Below are positions 1 through 7,767 of a stretch of 64,000 bases of DNA, piece after piece. Position 1 is the stretch's first letter; each line of letters starts with the position of its first letter. Origin of the DNA: Candidatus Obscuribacterales bacterium (GTDB lineage: Bacteria > Cyanobacteriota > Vampirovibrionia > Obscuribacterales > Obscuribacteraceae); contig JAGVKB010000015.1 of assembly GCA_020050835.1 (NCBI GenBank), positions 1-64,000 of the forward strand, written 5' to 3'. The notes below the pieces were generated by a model. The model was not told where the DNA came from and did no database searches. It saw only the letters and a program-made list of their open reading frames with translations. The position numbers were made by a program, and so were the translations under genes.

Positions 1-2
1 GG

Positions 3-545
3 AGTACGATTGATTCCTATTTTGTCAAGAAAGCGTTGGCGCCGACTGCTACTCGCCCGGCGGTGTTGGCGGTCGTGACTGATGGAGAACCTAATCGTCC
101 CGATCAATTGCGCGAAGTAATTATCAATGCCACCAGACAGATGACTGATCCCAATGAGCTGTCCATTACATTCTTGCAGGTCGGTACAGCTCCATTCGGA
201 GCTTCCTTGTTGCGTGAACTCGACGACAATCTGGTCAACGAAGGAGCCGAGTTCGACATCGTCGATACCAAGACATTTCCCGAGCTCGAGCGGCTCGGAC
301 TGACCGGCGCCTTAGCGGAGGCGGTGACTGTGCTGCGCACACCGTCTGTGCGCAAGACCAGGATGCCCGTCACAGCCAAGCAAGCAAGACCGCCCTATCG
401 GCGGCCGGCAGGCAATGCCAGGACAGTCAGGCAGTCATCACAATCCAGTTCGCCGTCGGCTCCGGCTGCGATTCCGGTTCAACAACAATTGAAGCGAGCC
501 GAGCAGGAGCGCTCGGAGATTGAAAGAAAGCTGCTGGAAAATTGA
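3..545 (+). CDS. vWA-domain protein, C-terminal part (5' end outside window)
   Basis: The frame is open from the left edge, so this is the end of a longer gene. The visible part carries the late core of a von Willebrand A fold: a hydrophobic strand ending in VVTDGEPN, then a strand with ITFLQVG and a helix before a DIVDTKTF segment. This is the usual order around the third metal-binding loop of vWA proteins. The last 60 residues are a Pro/Ser/Gln-rich linker ending in a charged helix. The first MIDAS motif (DxSxS) lies outside the window, so metal binding cannot be judged. A TTG at 36 could be read as a start, but the vWA fold continues upstream of it. The gene converges on trmD with only five bases between the stops. 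Confidence 0.75.
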   Translation, partial: STIDSYFVKKALAPTATRPAVLAVVTDGEPNRPDQLREVIINATRQMTDPNELSITFLQVGTAPFGASLLRELDDNLVNEGAEFDIVDTKTFPELERLGLTGALAEAVTVLRTPSVRKTRMPVTAKQARPPYRRPAGNARTVRQSSQSSSPSAPAAIPVQQQLKRAEQERSEIERKLLEN

Positions 546-550
546 ATGAG

Positions 551-1273
551 TTAGGTCTGTATCTTGCGTAAAAACTCTCGGTCTTCCTTTGTCAGCGCCG
601 CGCTCTCCAGCAGTTCTGGACGTTTGGAAAGAGTGCGCTTGAGAGCCTCTTGCCTGCGCCAGCTGGCAATCTTCTGATGATTGCCGGAGAGCAATACGTC
701 GGGCACTGCCATCCCTCGAAATTCGGGAGGCTTGGTGTATTGCGGTCCCTCCAGCAACCCGTCCACGAATGATTCGTGCGCCAAGGAGATCGATTTGCCG
801 ATCACACCCGGCACCAGCCGCGCCACCGAATCGATCACCGCCAATGCTGGAAGCTCGCCGCCGGTCAGCACGAAATCGCCGATCGAGATCTCGTCGGTTG
901 CCAGTGTGCGAATTCGTTCGTCAAAGCCTTCGTAGTGACCGCAGATAATCGTGATGTCGCTCTCCAGGGCAAGCTGATCGCAGAATTGTTGTTGCAGCGG
1001 TTTGCCTTGTGGCGTCATGAGCAAAACCGGTGATGCAGCCGGTCGTTGGATTGATTCGAAGGCCGCGAAAAACGGCTCGGGCTTCAACACCATGCCGGCA
1101 CCGCCACCATAAGGAGTGTCATCGACTTTCCGGTACTTGTCTATGCAGAAGTCGCGAGGGCTGACAGCTTTTACGCAGATCTTCCCGGCTTCGGCGCCTC
1201 TACCGACAATGCTGGTCGTGCAATAGGTCTGGATCAGCTCAGGAAAGAGAGTGATGACGTGAAAATTCAACAT
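551..1273 (-). CDS. trmD: tRNA (guanine-N1)-methyltransferase TrmD
   Basis: TrmD methylates G37 of tRNAs that read CNN codons, using S-adenosylmethionine, and so prevents +1 frameshifts. The protein starts MLNFHVITLFPEL, the classic N-terminus, and contains the knot-forming SAM region (ICGHYEGFDERI, then SIGDFVLTGGELPALAVIDSVARLVPGV) and the tRNA-contacting DGLLEGPQYTKPPEF stretch. The length of 240 residues is normal for the family. An upstream in-frame ATG at 1315 would add 14 residues not found in TrmD; the ATG at 1273 follows an AGAGGCGG-like ribosome site and is preferred. Its usual partners (rpsP, rimM, rplS) are not adjacent, so the gene stands alone here. Confidence 0.96.
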   Translation of the reverse strand: MLNFHVITLFPELIQTYCTTSIVGRGAEAGKICVKAVSPRDFCIDKYRKVDDTPYGGGAGMVLKPEPFFAAFESIQRPAASPVLLMTPQGKPLQQQFCDQLALESDITIICGHYEGFDERIRTLATDEISIGDFVLTGGELPALAVIDSVARLVPGVIGKSISLAHESFVDGLLEGPQYTKPPEFRGMAVPDVLLSGNHQKIASWRRQEALKRTLSKRPELLESAALTKEDREFLRKIQT

Positions 1274-1342
1274 TGAAACCGCCTCTGGATCAAGGCGATT
1301 GTACCAGGGGCTCAAGCCGATTTCTTGGCTGTCTTGACGGAG

Positions 1343-2992
1343 CTAGTGTTTTACGAACCACTTAATCGGGCGGCAATCCAGGAGATAGTCGGTGGCGTTC
1401 CACAGATAACGCTTGTAAGTTGGCGGGTCGACGTATTTTTTGACGACATCTATCACTTGCTCCGGTGTCAGCTTCGTGTCGCGGTCCTGCGGCGAGCCGA
1501 AAATGCTGGAGCGTCCGCCCCATCCAGGCTCCATCTTATTTAGTTCGCGAATCGCTCGGCCGAGATAGCGGTCCAAGTCGCTTTTCTCATCGACACCGAC
1601 TGAGTATCGACTAAAGTGAGGGGTTTCTTGCTGCAAAATTACGACCGGCGCGTGGCGATAACCATGTCCCATCGCCAGCCTGGTATCAGACTTTACAAAG
1701 ACGACCTTGTCCGGAATGACGACTTTTGGCTCGAGCTCAACATTGAGGCGAGCGTGTCTTTCGCGAGCCAATTCGCGATGGCGAGAGGCCAGGCGTTGTA
1801 CGTAATCCATATTTACAGAGCCATCCAGGACATCCTTCACGAAGAAGACCTTCTTGTGTATCTCTTCATTGAATCGCGTCTTACGCCGGATCGCCTGGAT
1901 CAGGTCTCTGATCGTTTGATCGCTGTACAGTTCGGTTGGTGCCAATCCGCGATCGAGTCTGCCGATTTCACGAACGAGTGCTTCGTTTACTGGCCTGCCT
2001 TCCAACCTGTTTGCGAGCACCGCCATCGCGGTAATCGAGTCGGAATCCGGGCGAATAGTGGCTAAGATCGAGCCTGGCTTGGGCAATCTGTTGCTTGGCA
2101 GAGCGAGCGCCTGCTCGCAAGCGCTGGGAGTCGCCGACGAATTGTGGCTGCTGTGATGGTCCAAATTGGGTTGTCCGCGCAGCAGCCGCGGATCAGATAC
2201 CTCAATTCCGAAATCGAAGCGGGGGTTGATTTCACTGGCGGGATTCAGCTGCTCGAATTTATAGCGAGTGACGCGGCCCGGCCGCGAAGATGTTTCCAGT
2301 GGTTTCGTCATCTCCGGTGGTTTTGTCGTTTCCAAAACGGCCGCATCTTTGGCCGTCATGGTTGATACTTCTGCAACGCTGTCGGTAACTTTGCTGGCTG
2401 TCTTTGCCGAAGTCGTCTCACCGCCAGTAGTGACTGCTGCGGTTTCAGTCAGACCACCCGTGGTCTGACTGGGTGGAGCTGCCTTGCCGGCAAATCCAGG
2501 CAATCGCCAGTGTCCGGCATCGAAAGACGAGCGCAGTTTGGCTCCGGCAAAGGTGCCGGCGATCGCTCCTGGTGTCATTATCACGCTGTCGACTGAAAAA
2601 CGGCCGAATTGATTCGAAAGATCGCGCGTTGCGAAATCAAGCTCGACCTGGCTGCGAGCGCTCCATGCTTTGCCGCAAGCTTCCTTCCAGGGCTTAATCC
2701 CGTCATACATGAAAGAGAGTCCGGCTGCTGCTGCCGCACCGCGCACCAGCTTACCTAGTACGCCGGCGCGCTGAGAAAAGACTCCGATTCCCAGACCGAA
2801 CGCGAAGCTGATGCCAATCTCGGCGGCGGTTGCGGTTTTATGATTCCAGGAATTTTGAGCAGATTTGGCGCAGGCCTCCGGCATGCCGGCGATGCCTCTG
2901 GTCAGCAAATACCATTCATTCTGCAAGCTCGTGCCGAGGCTGATCTCCTCGCTTGCCGCGGATTCTAAAGAGGTTTCGGTAGATGTTGCCAT
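1343..2992 (-). CDS. Hypothetical protein with DHH-phosphoesterase-like motifs in its second half
   Basis: Not recognised as a named family. Residues 1-240 are Ala/Thr-rich with glycine-rich hydrophobic stretches (about 55-95 and 135-150) that could be membrane-associated. From about residue 255 the character changes. NLDHHSSHN (about 276-284) is followed by ILATIRPDSDSITAMAVLANRL (about 309-330), which resembles the LDHH and D-x-D-S/A motifs of DHH phosphoesterases, and the C-terminus has a Gly-rich GWGGRSSIFGSP stretch reminiscent of DHHA1 substrate loops. The match is by eye, and the spacing differs from nanoRNase/RecJ. The ATG at 2992 has no good ribosome site. It is transcribed in the same direction as trmD, 70 bases upstream. 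Confidence 0.6.
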   Translation of the reverse strand: MATSTETSLESAASEEISLGTSLQNEWYLLTRGIAGMPEACAKSAQNSWNHKTATAAEIGISFAFGLGIGVFSQRAGVLGKLVRGAAAAAGLSFMYDGIKPWKEACGKAWSARSQVELDFATRDLSNQFGRFSVDSVIMTPGAIAGTFAGAKLRSSFDAGHWRLPGFAGKAAPPSQTTGGLTETAAVTTGGETTSAKTASKVTDSVAEVSTMTAKDAAVLETTKPPEMTKPLETSSRPGRVTRYKFEQLNPASEINPRFDFGIEVSDPRLLRGQPNLDHHSSHNSSATPSACEQALALPSNRLPKPGSILATIRPDSDSITAMAVLANRLEGRPVNEALVREIGRLDRGLAPTELYSDQTIRDLIQAIRRKTRFNEEIHKKVFFVKDVLDGSVNMDYVQRLASRHRELARERHARLNVELEPKVVIPDKVVFVKSDTRLAMGHGYRHAPVVILQQETPHFSRYSVGVDEKSDLDRYLGRAIRELNKMEPGWGGRSSIFGSPQDRDTKLTPEQVIDVVKKYVDPPTYKRYLWNATDYLLDCRPIKWFVKH

Positions 2993-3461
2993 TTGTAGCG
3001 CGGTCGAATGAAGGGAATCGTCCTGTGGCTTCGGCCAGTCTAGTTATCGGCAGAATTTGTGTCATTGGTGGGATTACGTATGAGGCTGAAAACGTCTAAA
3101 TTCGTCGATGCTCGCGCGAGCGAGGCCAGTTTGAGCGATCTGAGCTGAAGTCAGGTTTAACAAAGCTTCTAATAGCGAAAGGTTGGCTTGATTTAGTGGA
3201 TGTGAGGCCGGCCTTCAAAATTTGAGCTTGACATCAAACGGCTGAACGAAGAGCTTTCAAGCCTTTGGTTGCGCCTTTGAACTTGCCGGCTTCAAGTGAT
3301 TGAAACACTTGGGCGATCGCCCATATATTCAGATCGATCCCTTCCAACTAAATCTCTCTGCGTTAGTTTCATCCAACCAAGCATTTCAACCGAGCCAAGA
3401 TTCATTAGCGTGTCAGGCGACATGGCTAGTGATTCAACTCGGCCAGTAGAAGGTGCTTTCC
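2993..3461. other. Intergenic region between divergent genes
   Basis: This 469-base stretch separates the leftward DHH-like gene from the rightward TPR-like gene and must hold both promoters. No convincing -35/-10 pair, RNA gene or repeat was found. A GC-rich partial palindrome (CTCGCGCGAG) lies near 3112-3121. Confidence 0.4.
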
Positions 3462-3857
3462 ATGCCGGAAACAGCCGAACGACGAATTGCGCACTTTGCC
3501 AAGCTCGGCGACGAATGCATGGCAAAGTCGGACTGCGCAGGCGCGTACGATCACTATCAAAAAGGCTTGGAATCAGCGCGAGACCATTATGGGTTGCATC
3601 ATGCGAAACTGATTCCACTGCTGGCAAAGGCTGCCGAAGCGAGCTTGAAGGACAGGCGCAGGCTGGTGGAGAAGCGGCTGAATGAAGCCGTCGAGCTCTA
3701 CCGCTGGATTCTTGCCATTCAGGAGACTGTGCTTGGTTTCGACCATGCCGATCTTTTGCCAATGCTTCAAGTTCTTTCCATTTGCTACGACCAACAGGGC
3801 CAGCACATCATGGCTTCCGAACTCGCGCGCAGAGTGCGCGTGATTCGGCGTCGATGA
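3462..3857 (+). CDS. Small TPR-like helical protein
   Basis: A 131-residue soluble protein made of helical hairpins that read like tetratricopeptide repeats. One runs over ERRIAHFAKLGDECMAKSD with CAGAYDHYQKGLESA. Another is AVELYRWILAIQETVLGFDH followed by ADLLPMLQVLSICYDQQGQH. The pattern of a leucine/tyrosine ladder with Gly/Ala at repeat position 8 and a Pro at the repeat end fits kinesin-light-chain-like TPRs. The ATG at 3462 sits eight bases after AGAAGG, which is better than the GTG three codons upstream. There is no signal peptide, so a cytoplasmic scaffold role is inferred. gmhB follows in the same direction after 105 bases. Confidence 0.7.
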   Translation: MPETAERRIAHFAKLGDECMAKSDCAGAYDHYQKGLESARDHYGLHHAKLIPLLAKAAEASLKDRRRLVEKRLNEAVELYRWILAIQETVLGFDHADLLPMLQVLSICYDQQGQHIMASELARRVRVIRRR

Positions 3858-3962
3858 GCACCCCCCCTTGTTGTTTTCGGTTTTTCGATCAAGCATTGTC
3901 GTTCGGACTTTGCTTGAAGCTCCTATGCGGGGTACGAGTATCAAGTCAGAAGGAGAAAGTTC

Positions 3963-4547
3963 ATGAGTTCACAAGTAAAAGCTGCTCGCTGCGTCTTCCT
4001 CGACCGCGACGGCGTCATCAATCAAGGCATGAATATCAACCGGCCGGAAGACTTCAAGCTGATTCCCGGGGTGATCGATGCGATCGCCAGGCTGAAGCAG
4101 GCGGGCTACCTTGTCATCCTGGCCAGCAACCAGGGTGGGCTCGGTGAGGATCTCGACGGCAGCATCCGCTGGAAAAATCGTCCAATGACGCGCGAACAGT
4201 TGACGGCTGTCCATGCCGAGATGGCGAAACTGCTTGGAGACAGCGCAGCGCTCGATGCTGTCAAGTTCTGTCCGCACTCCAAGTCTGTTCCCTGCCAGTG
4301 CAAGAAACCCAATCCGGGCATGCTGGTGGAAGCTTCGCGTGAGTTCGGCATCGACCTCACGCAGTCGTACATGGTTGGCGACCGCGCTACCGACGTGGCC
4401 GCCGGCAACGCCGCTGGTGTCACGGCTATCCTGGTGCTGAGCGGACCGGACGGTCCCGACACCCAGGACAAGCATCAGGTTCCGCAAGGGACTCTGCAGT
4501 TCCCGTCCCTGGTCGAAGCGGCTGACTGGATACTCAGCCAACCGTAA
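3963..4547 (+). CDS. gmhB: D-glycero-beta-D-manno-heptose-1,7-bisphosphate 7-phosphatase
   Basis: A HAD-superfamily phosphatase that removes the 7-phosphate from heptose bisphosphate on the way to ADP-heptose for LPS core, or GDP-heptose for S-layer sugars. The catalytic loop is FLDRDGVIN, with Asp14 and Asp16. Motif II lies in ILASNQGG. A zinc-binding loop with Cys103, His105, Cys111 and Cys113 (CPHSKSVPCQC) is diagnostic of GmhB and the related histidinol-phosphatase domain. Motif IV is MVGDRATDVAAG. At 194 residues the length is typical. A strong AGAAGGAG site precedes the ATG. No hisB or other heptose genes are nearby. The Zn loop argues for GmhB over other HADs, but substrate is inferred. 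Confidence 0.9.
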   Translation: MSSQVKAARCVFLDRDGVINQGMNINRPEDFKLIPGVIDAIARLKQAGYLVILASNQGGLGEDLDGSIRWKNRPMTREQLTAVHAEMAKLLGDSAALDAVKFCPHSKSVPCQCKKPNPGMLVEASREFGIDLTQSYMVGDRATDVAAGNAAGVTAILVLSGPDGPDTQDKHQVPQGTLQFPSLVEAADWILSQP

Positions 4548-4563
4548 GACGCTTCACTCTAAA

Positions 4564-4603
4564 CAGCTCGCAGCAAGGACATCCTCGTCCTTGCTGCGAG
4601 CTG
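4564..4603 (+). terminator. Strong hairpin downstream of gmhB
   Basis: Perfect inverted repeat with arms 4564-4580 and 4587-4603 (17 bp; first arm CAGCTCGCAGCAAGGAC) and a six-base loop, 17 bases after the gmhB stop. There is no clear U-run, so it may act with Rho or as a 3'-end stabiliser. Confidence 0.6.
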
Positions 4604-4699
4604 CTCTCGTGGCTGGTTGAAGAGCATGGCAGGTTCTGGACTGGCAGGACATTTGATTTTCTTTGTTCGTTGGATATACGAAGTAATATAGTATCAAAA

Positions 4700-4757
4700 A
4701 ATTTTGAAAGAGCCGGGAGGCTGCTGCTTGAAATAGAGCAGCAGCCTCGTCCGGCTC
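4700..4757 (-). terminator. Rho-independent terminator of the acyltransferase block
   Basis: On the minus strand GAGCCGG-ac-GAGGCTGCTGCT pairs with AGCAGCAGCCTC-CGGCTC (4710-4757), followed by a T-rich tail (TTTCAAAATTTTTT). It lies 30 bases past the stop of the last acyltransferase gene. Confidence 0.8.
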
Positions 4758-4786
4758 CAAAACGAATGCTGTCGCAATCTGGCTTT

Positions 4787-5641
4787 TCAGCGACCGGCCG
4801 GGTCGAGCGCGGCGACACGACTGCGGAGCAGTTCGGTGTCCTTTTCGTCGTCACCGGACAGCTCGTCTGCGCCGATCGGTTTGCCGACAACCACGGTTAC
4901 GCCCCGCCGGTAGTACCAGGCTGTTAAGATCAGATAGGCGTAAGACCGGTACTTCGGCCATTTCATGATCCAGCTGCCAGGATACTTGCCGTAGCGCAGG
5001 CAGACCGGAATGATCGGAACCGGTGTGCCGAGCTTCTCGGCTGCTTCTCGCGCGATTCGCACCGCGCCTTTTTTGAACTGTCCGAGCGCGCCATCGAGAT
5101 GGGTTTCGCCTTCCGGACAGAGCACGAGTTGCTGGTCGGTAGTAAGCACTTTCACCGCCGCATCACGAGCTGGTCCGCCTTTACCGCTGGTCGTGTCGAC
5201 GGCGAATCCGCCGCAGCGGGCAAGCAATGGTCCAATCCCGAACGGCAGGCGGAATACCCATTGTGCTCCCATGTAGCGAGCCGGTCTGGGCAGCAGCTGC
5301 TGAACTACGAAACCGTCGGTGTAATGCGGATGATTGAGGGCGATTACTGCCGGTCCTGATTTTGGCAGATTTTCGACGCCGGAAGCTTTGATCTTTCCGA
5401 CCTGATATCCGGTGACGCAGCGCGAGATCGCGTTCAGCAAGCGAACTGCTCGCGGTTTGGGCGGATCTGGCAGGTAGCCGCAGGTGGCAACGGCGCGGGC
5501 ATAAGCCCGGTATCGTTGCCAGTAAGGTGCGAGGTAGTACGCCGCCAGCGCAAAACACATCAGGAAAAACGCAAGCAGCAAAAGCCAGTAGACCGCCACC
5601 ATAGTGGCGAGCAACTGCAGTTGGGCCGGTCCCGGGTGCAT
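4787..5641 (-). CDS. PlsC-type 1-acyl-glycerol-3-phosphate acyltransferase family protein (paralogue 1)
   Basis: Membrane-bound acyltransferase of the LPLAT/PlsC superfamily. An N-terminal transmembrane segment (about 12-38) is followed by motif I NHPHYTD (103-109, the HX4D catalytic pair) and motif III CPEGETH (about 175-181). A GVTVVVGKPI strand near the C-terminus is the usual family end. The likely reaction is acyl transfer to the sn-2 position of lysophosphatidate; the actual acceptor is unknown. The start at 5641 is chosen over an upstream ATG at 5740 because GGGGAG lies seven bases before it and the transmembrane segment begins directly after. It is last in a leftward series of three paralogues downstream of a lipid-kinase gene. 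Confidence 0.88.
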   Translation of the reverse strand: MHPGPAQLQLLATMVAVYWLLLLAFFLMCFALAAYYLAPYWQRYRAYARAVATCGYLPDPPKPRAVRLLNAISRCVTGYQVGKIKASGVENLPKSGPAVIALNHPHYTDGFVVQQLLPRPARYMGAQWVFRLPFGIGPLLARCGGFAVDTTSGKGGPARDAAVKVLTTDQQLVLCPEGETHLDGALGQFKKGAVRIAREAAEKLGTPVPIIPVCLRYGKYPGSWIMKWPKYRSYAYLILTAWYYRRGVTVVVGKPIGADELSGDDEKDTELLRSRVAALDPAGR

Positions 5642-5752
5642 GGTAAGTCTCCCCAGAAAGCATTGTGAAACGGCGAGCCAGCGCGAGCTGGCCTCAAAAA
5701 TAGGAAGAGAGAATCGGCGTTGCGAGCGGTATCGTCGCAAGCGCCGACTCGT

Positions 5753-6601
5753 TCAACCATTTGCCAGCGGGTCGAGATCGGTAATCCGGTCCTTCAGGAT
5801 TTCGGTGGCTTGATCGTCATCGTCCGGCAGGTCAGCCGAGCTGATCGCCTGCCCGATCACGACGGTGACGCCCCGCCGGTAGTACCACGAATTGAGAAAC
5901 ATGTAGAGGTACTCGATGGTCGGCGGCAGCTTTCGGATCCAGCTGCCTGGATTGCGGCCGTAGCGCAGGTAGACCGGCACGATCTTGACCGGCTTGCCGA
6001 GCTGTGCGGCGGCTTCTTTGGCGATTCGGACGGCGCCCTTTTTCATTTCGCCCATCTTGCCGTCGAGATAGGCCCAACCTTCTGGAAACATTACCAGCAC
6101 TTGGTTGGTGGTCAGAACCTTGATTGCTGCTTCGCGGGCCGGACCGCCTTTGCCCTGGGTGAGATCGACGCTGAAGGCGCCGCATGGACCAGCAAGCAGT
6201 GCGCCGAAACCGCGCAAAAAGGTGAAAACGCCGCGGGCCGCCATGTAGCGGGCCGGCCGTCTGATTACGCGCACCACCACTCCCGGGTCGACGTAATGAG
6301 GATGGTTGGGGCAGACCAGAAATGGCTCTGTCTCTTTGGTGTCCTTCGGCGGTTTGGGAGGAAGGTTCTCCTCTCCGAGAATTCTGATGCGGCCTACCTG
6401 AATCCAGGTGACCACGCTGCAGAAAACATTGAGAAATCGCACCCAGCCTGGAGTGGGAGGTGGTGCGAGGTATCCACAAGTGCTGACATCGGTGATGTAT
6501 GCTCGAGCCCGTTTCAATGCCGGACGAGCAAGTAGAAGCCAACCGAGGGCTCCCATCAGCACTGCCGCTAGAATGAACAGCAGAGTTGAAAATGACAGCA
6601 T
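5753..6601 (-). CDS. PlsC-type acyltransferase family protein (paralogue 2)
   Basis: Closest relative of its downstream neighbour, sharing an N-terminal hydrophobic anchor (residues 1-24), a TCGYLAPPP motif after a basic helix, NHPHYVD (99-105), a GKGGPAREAAIKVLTTNQ helix, FPEG, and the C-terminal SWYYRRGVTVVIG strand. HX4D and FPEG are intact, so activity is expected. The 282-residue length matches the other paralogue. An insertion between residues 80 and 95 (Pro/Lys/Glu rich) separates the anchor from motif I. It is separated from the next gene by 111 bases, and all three acyltransferase genes read leftward. The substrate cannot be told from sequence. Confidence 0.88.
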   Translation of the reverse strand: MLSFSTLLFILAAVLMGALGWLLLARPALKRARAYITDVSTCGYLAPPPTPGWVRFLNVFCSVVTWIQVGRIRILGEENLPPKPPKDTKETEPFLVCPNHPHYVDPGVVVRVIRRPARYMAARGVFTFLRGFGALLAGPCGAFSVDLTQGKGGPAREAAIKVLTTNQVLVMFPEGWAYLDGKMGEMKKGAVRIAKEAAAQLGKPVKIVPVYLRYGRNPGSWIRKLPPTIEYLYMFLNSWYYRRGVTVVIGQAISSADLPDDDDQATEILKDRITDLDPLANG

Positions 6602-6724
6602 ATCGCGTTTCCAGTCCTGTGAAGCGCGAAGCGCCCCCGGTTTGAGCGAGGGCGATTCGCGCGCGGGTTTGGGTTGGAGAGACGTGCTACCCCGGCCAGC
6701 ACAGCGCTTGCCGTTAGACGGAGA

Positions 6725-7567
6725 TCAGGACTGCTCGGCTACGTGGAGCAACTCCTGAATCTTTCCGCGGAGGAATTCGATGGCGTTGTGCGGGTGCTCC
6801 GGGTCCGCGTCGTAAGGCAGATCGTGGACCGGAATCGGATCGCCGACGACGACGACCGCACCGAAGTTCTTCGCGCCGAAAATGTTGCGAAACCACTTCT
6901 GCCCGAGCGTGAGCATCAGGCGGTGAAGCAGAGTTGCCTGGCTGCGGTCGTGCTTGTACAGGATGGCGACCGGAATGATCGCCAAAGGCTCGGCACCAAC
7001 CTGGCTGGCCGCCTTGCGCGCCACCTTGACGATGCCCGGACGGAAGTCTTCCGGGCGCAAGATGTTGTCTGCGACCAGCTTCCCTTGTGGAAAGTAAAGC
7101 AAGCTCGAATTCTTCTTGCTGGTGATTACTTCCACACAGGCGTTGATGAAGTTTTCGGCGCCGTTTGGCTGCTTGGAGTCGACGCCGAAACAGCCGGTCC
7201 AGCCGCTGAATAATCCGCGCGGGCCGCGCAGCTCAGAGGTGACGGCGGTATAGCGCTCGTAGTCGACGCCTTGATTGACCAGCGCCCAGTCAGGCGCCTG
7301 GATATGATTGGGAGCGACCAGTTTGCGCCCTTTGTAGCGGCGATACTTTTCGCTGCGGATCACCTTGACCGGACCGATGGAGAGGAAGACCAGGAGGCGG
7401 TTAACAAGGTGGAAGAAGATGCGCGCTGTCCAGGAAGGTTCCGGTGGCAGGTAGCCGCTGGTCTGGAGTTTGCGCCCTTCGCCTTTCCAGAATTGCCGCC
7501 AGAGGTAGATACGAACGGCAGCTACCGCCAGCAGTCCCAGAATTACGAGCAGAGCATATGTGTTCAT
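6725..7567 (-). CDS. PlsC-type acyltransferase family protein (paralogue 3, divergent)
   Basis: The most divergent member of the trio. It has an N-terminal transmembrane helix (3-22), the same SGYLPPEPSW segment, motif I NHIQAPD (97-103; HX4D retained), a strand-loop GCFGVDSKQPNG, and a YFPQGKLV segment in place of FPEG. The Glu-to-Gln change falls in motif III, which in PlsC contacts the glycerol-phosphate acceptor, so the acceptor may differ. A predicted start at 7567 follows AGGAGA at nine bases; the longer ORF from 7597 lacks such a site. The gene leads the acyltransferase series and lies 200 bases from dagK-like 7768-8676. Confidence 0.82.
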   Translation of the reverse strand: MNTYALLVILGLLAVAAVRIYLWRQFWKGEGRKLQTSGYLPPEPSWTARIFFHLVNRLLVFLSIGPVKVIRSEKYRRYKGRKLVAPNHIQAPDWALVNQGVDYERYTAVTSELRGPRGLFSGWTGCFGVDSKQPNGAENFINACVEVITSKKNSSLLYFPQGKLVADNILRPEDFRPGIVKVARKAASQVGAEPLAIIPVAILYKHDRSQATLLHRLMLTLGQKWFRNIFGAKNFGAVVVVGDPIPVHDLPYDADPEHPHNAIEFLRGKIQELLHVAEQS

Positions 7568-7634
7568 GCTTTCGGTCTCCTTTTCGAAATTCCGCAAACG
7601 AAGAGCAATACCTCGGTCTTCTTCGTCTTCGGCT

Positions 7635-7681
7635 GAAGAACACCGGCTCCGGCATTACGTCGGTACGCGCTGGTGTTCTTC
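7635..7681 (-). terminator. Hairpin between lipid-kinase and acyltransferase genes
   Basis: Ten-base perfect arms GAAGAACACC (7635-7644) and GGTGTTCTTC (7672-7681) with a 27-base loop, in the 200-base spacer downstream of the lipid-kinase gene. Long loop and no U-run, so it may be an attenuator or processing site and not a full terminator. Confidence 0.35.
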
Positions 7682-7767
7682 GTAAGTTGCAAGTAAGTGG
7701 TGGATTTCTGTACGGCTGTTTCTTCGGCGGTGCCGGGTAGGCGTCGCTTGGTCCGAACCTTTGGCTG

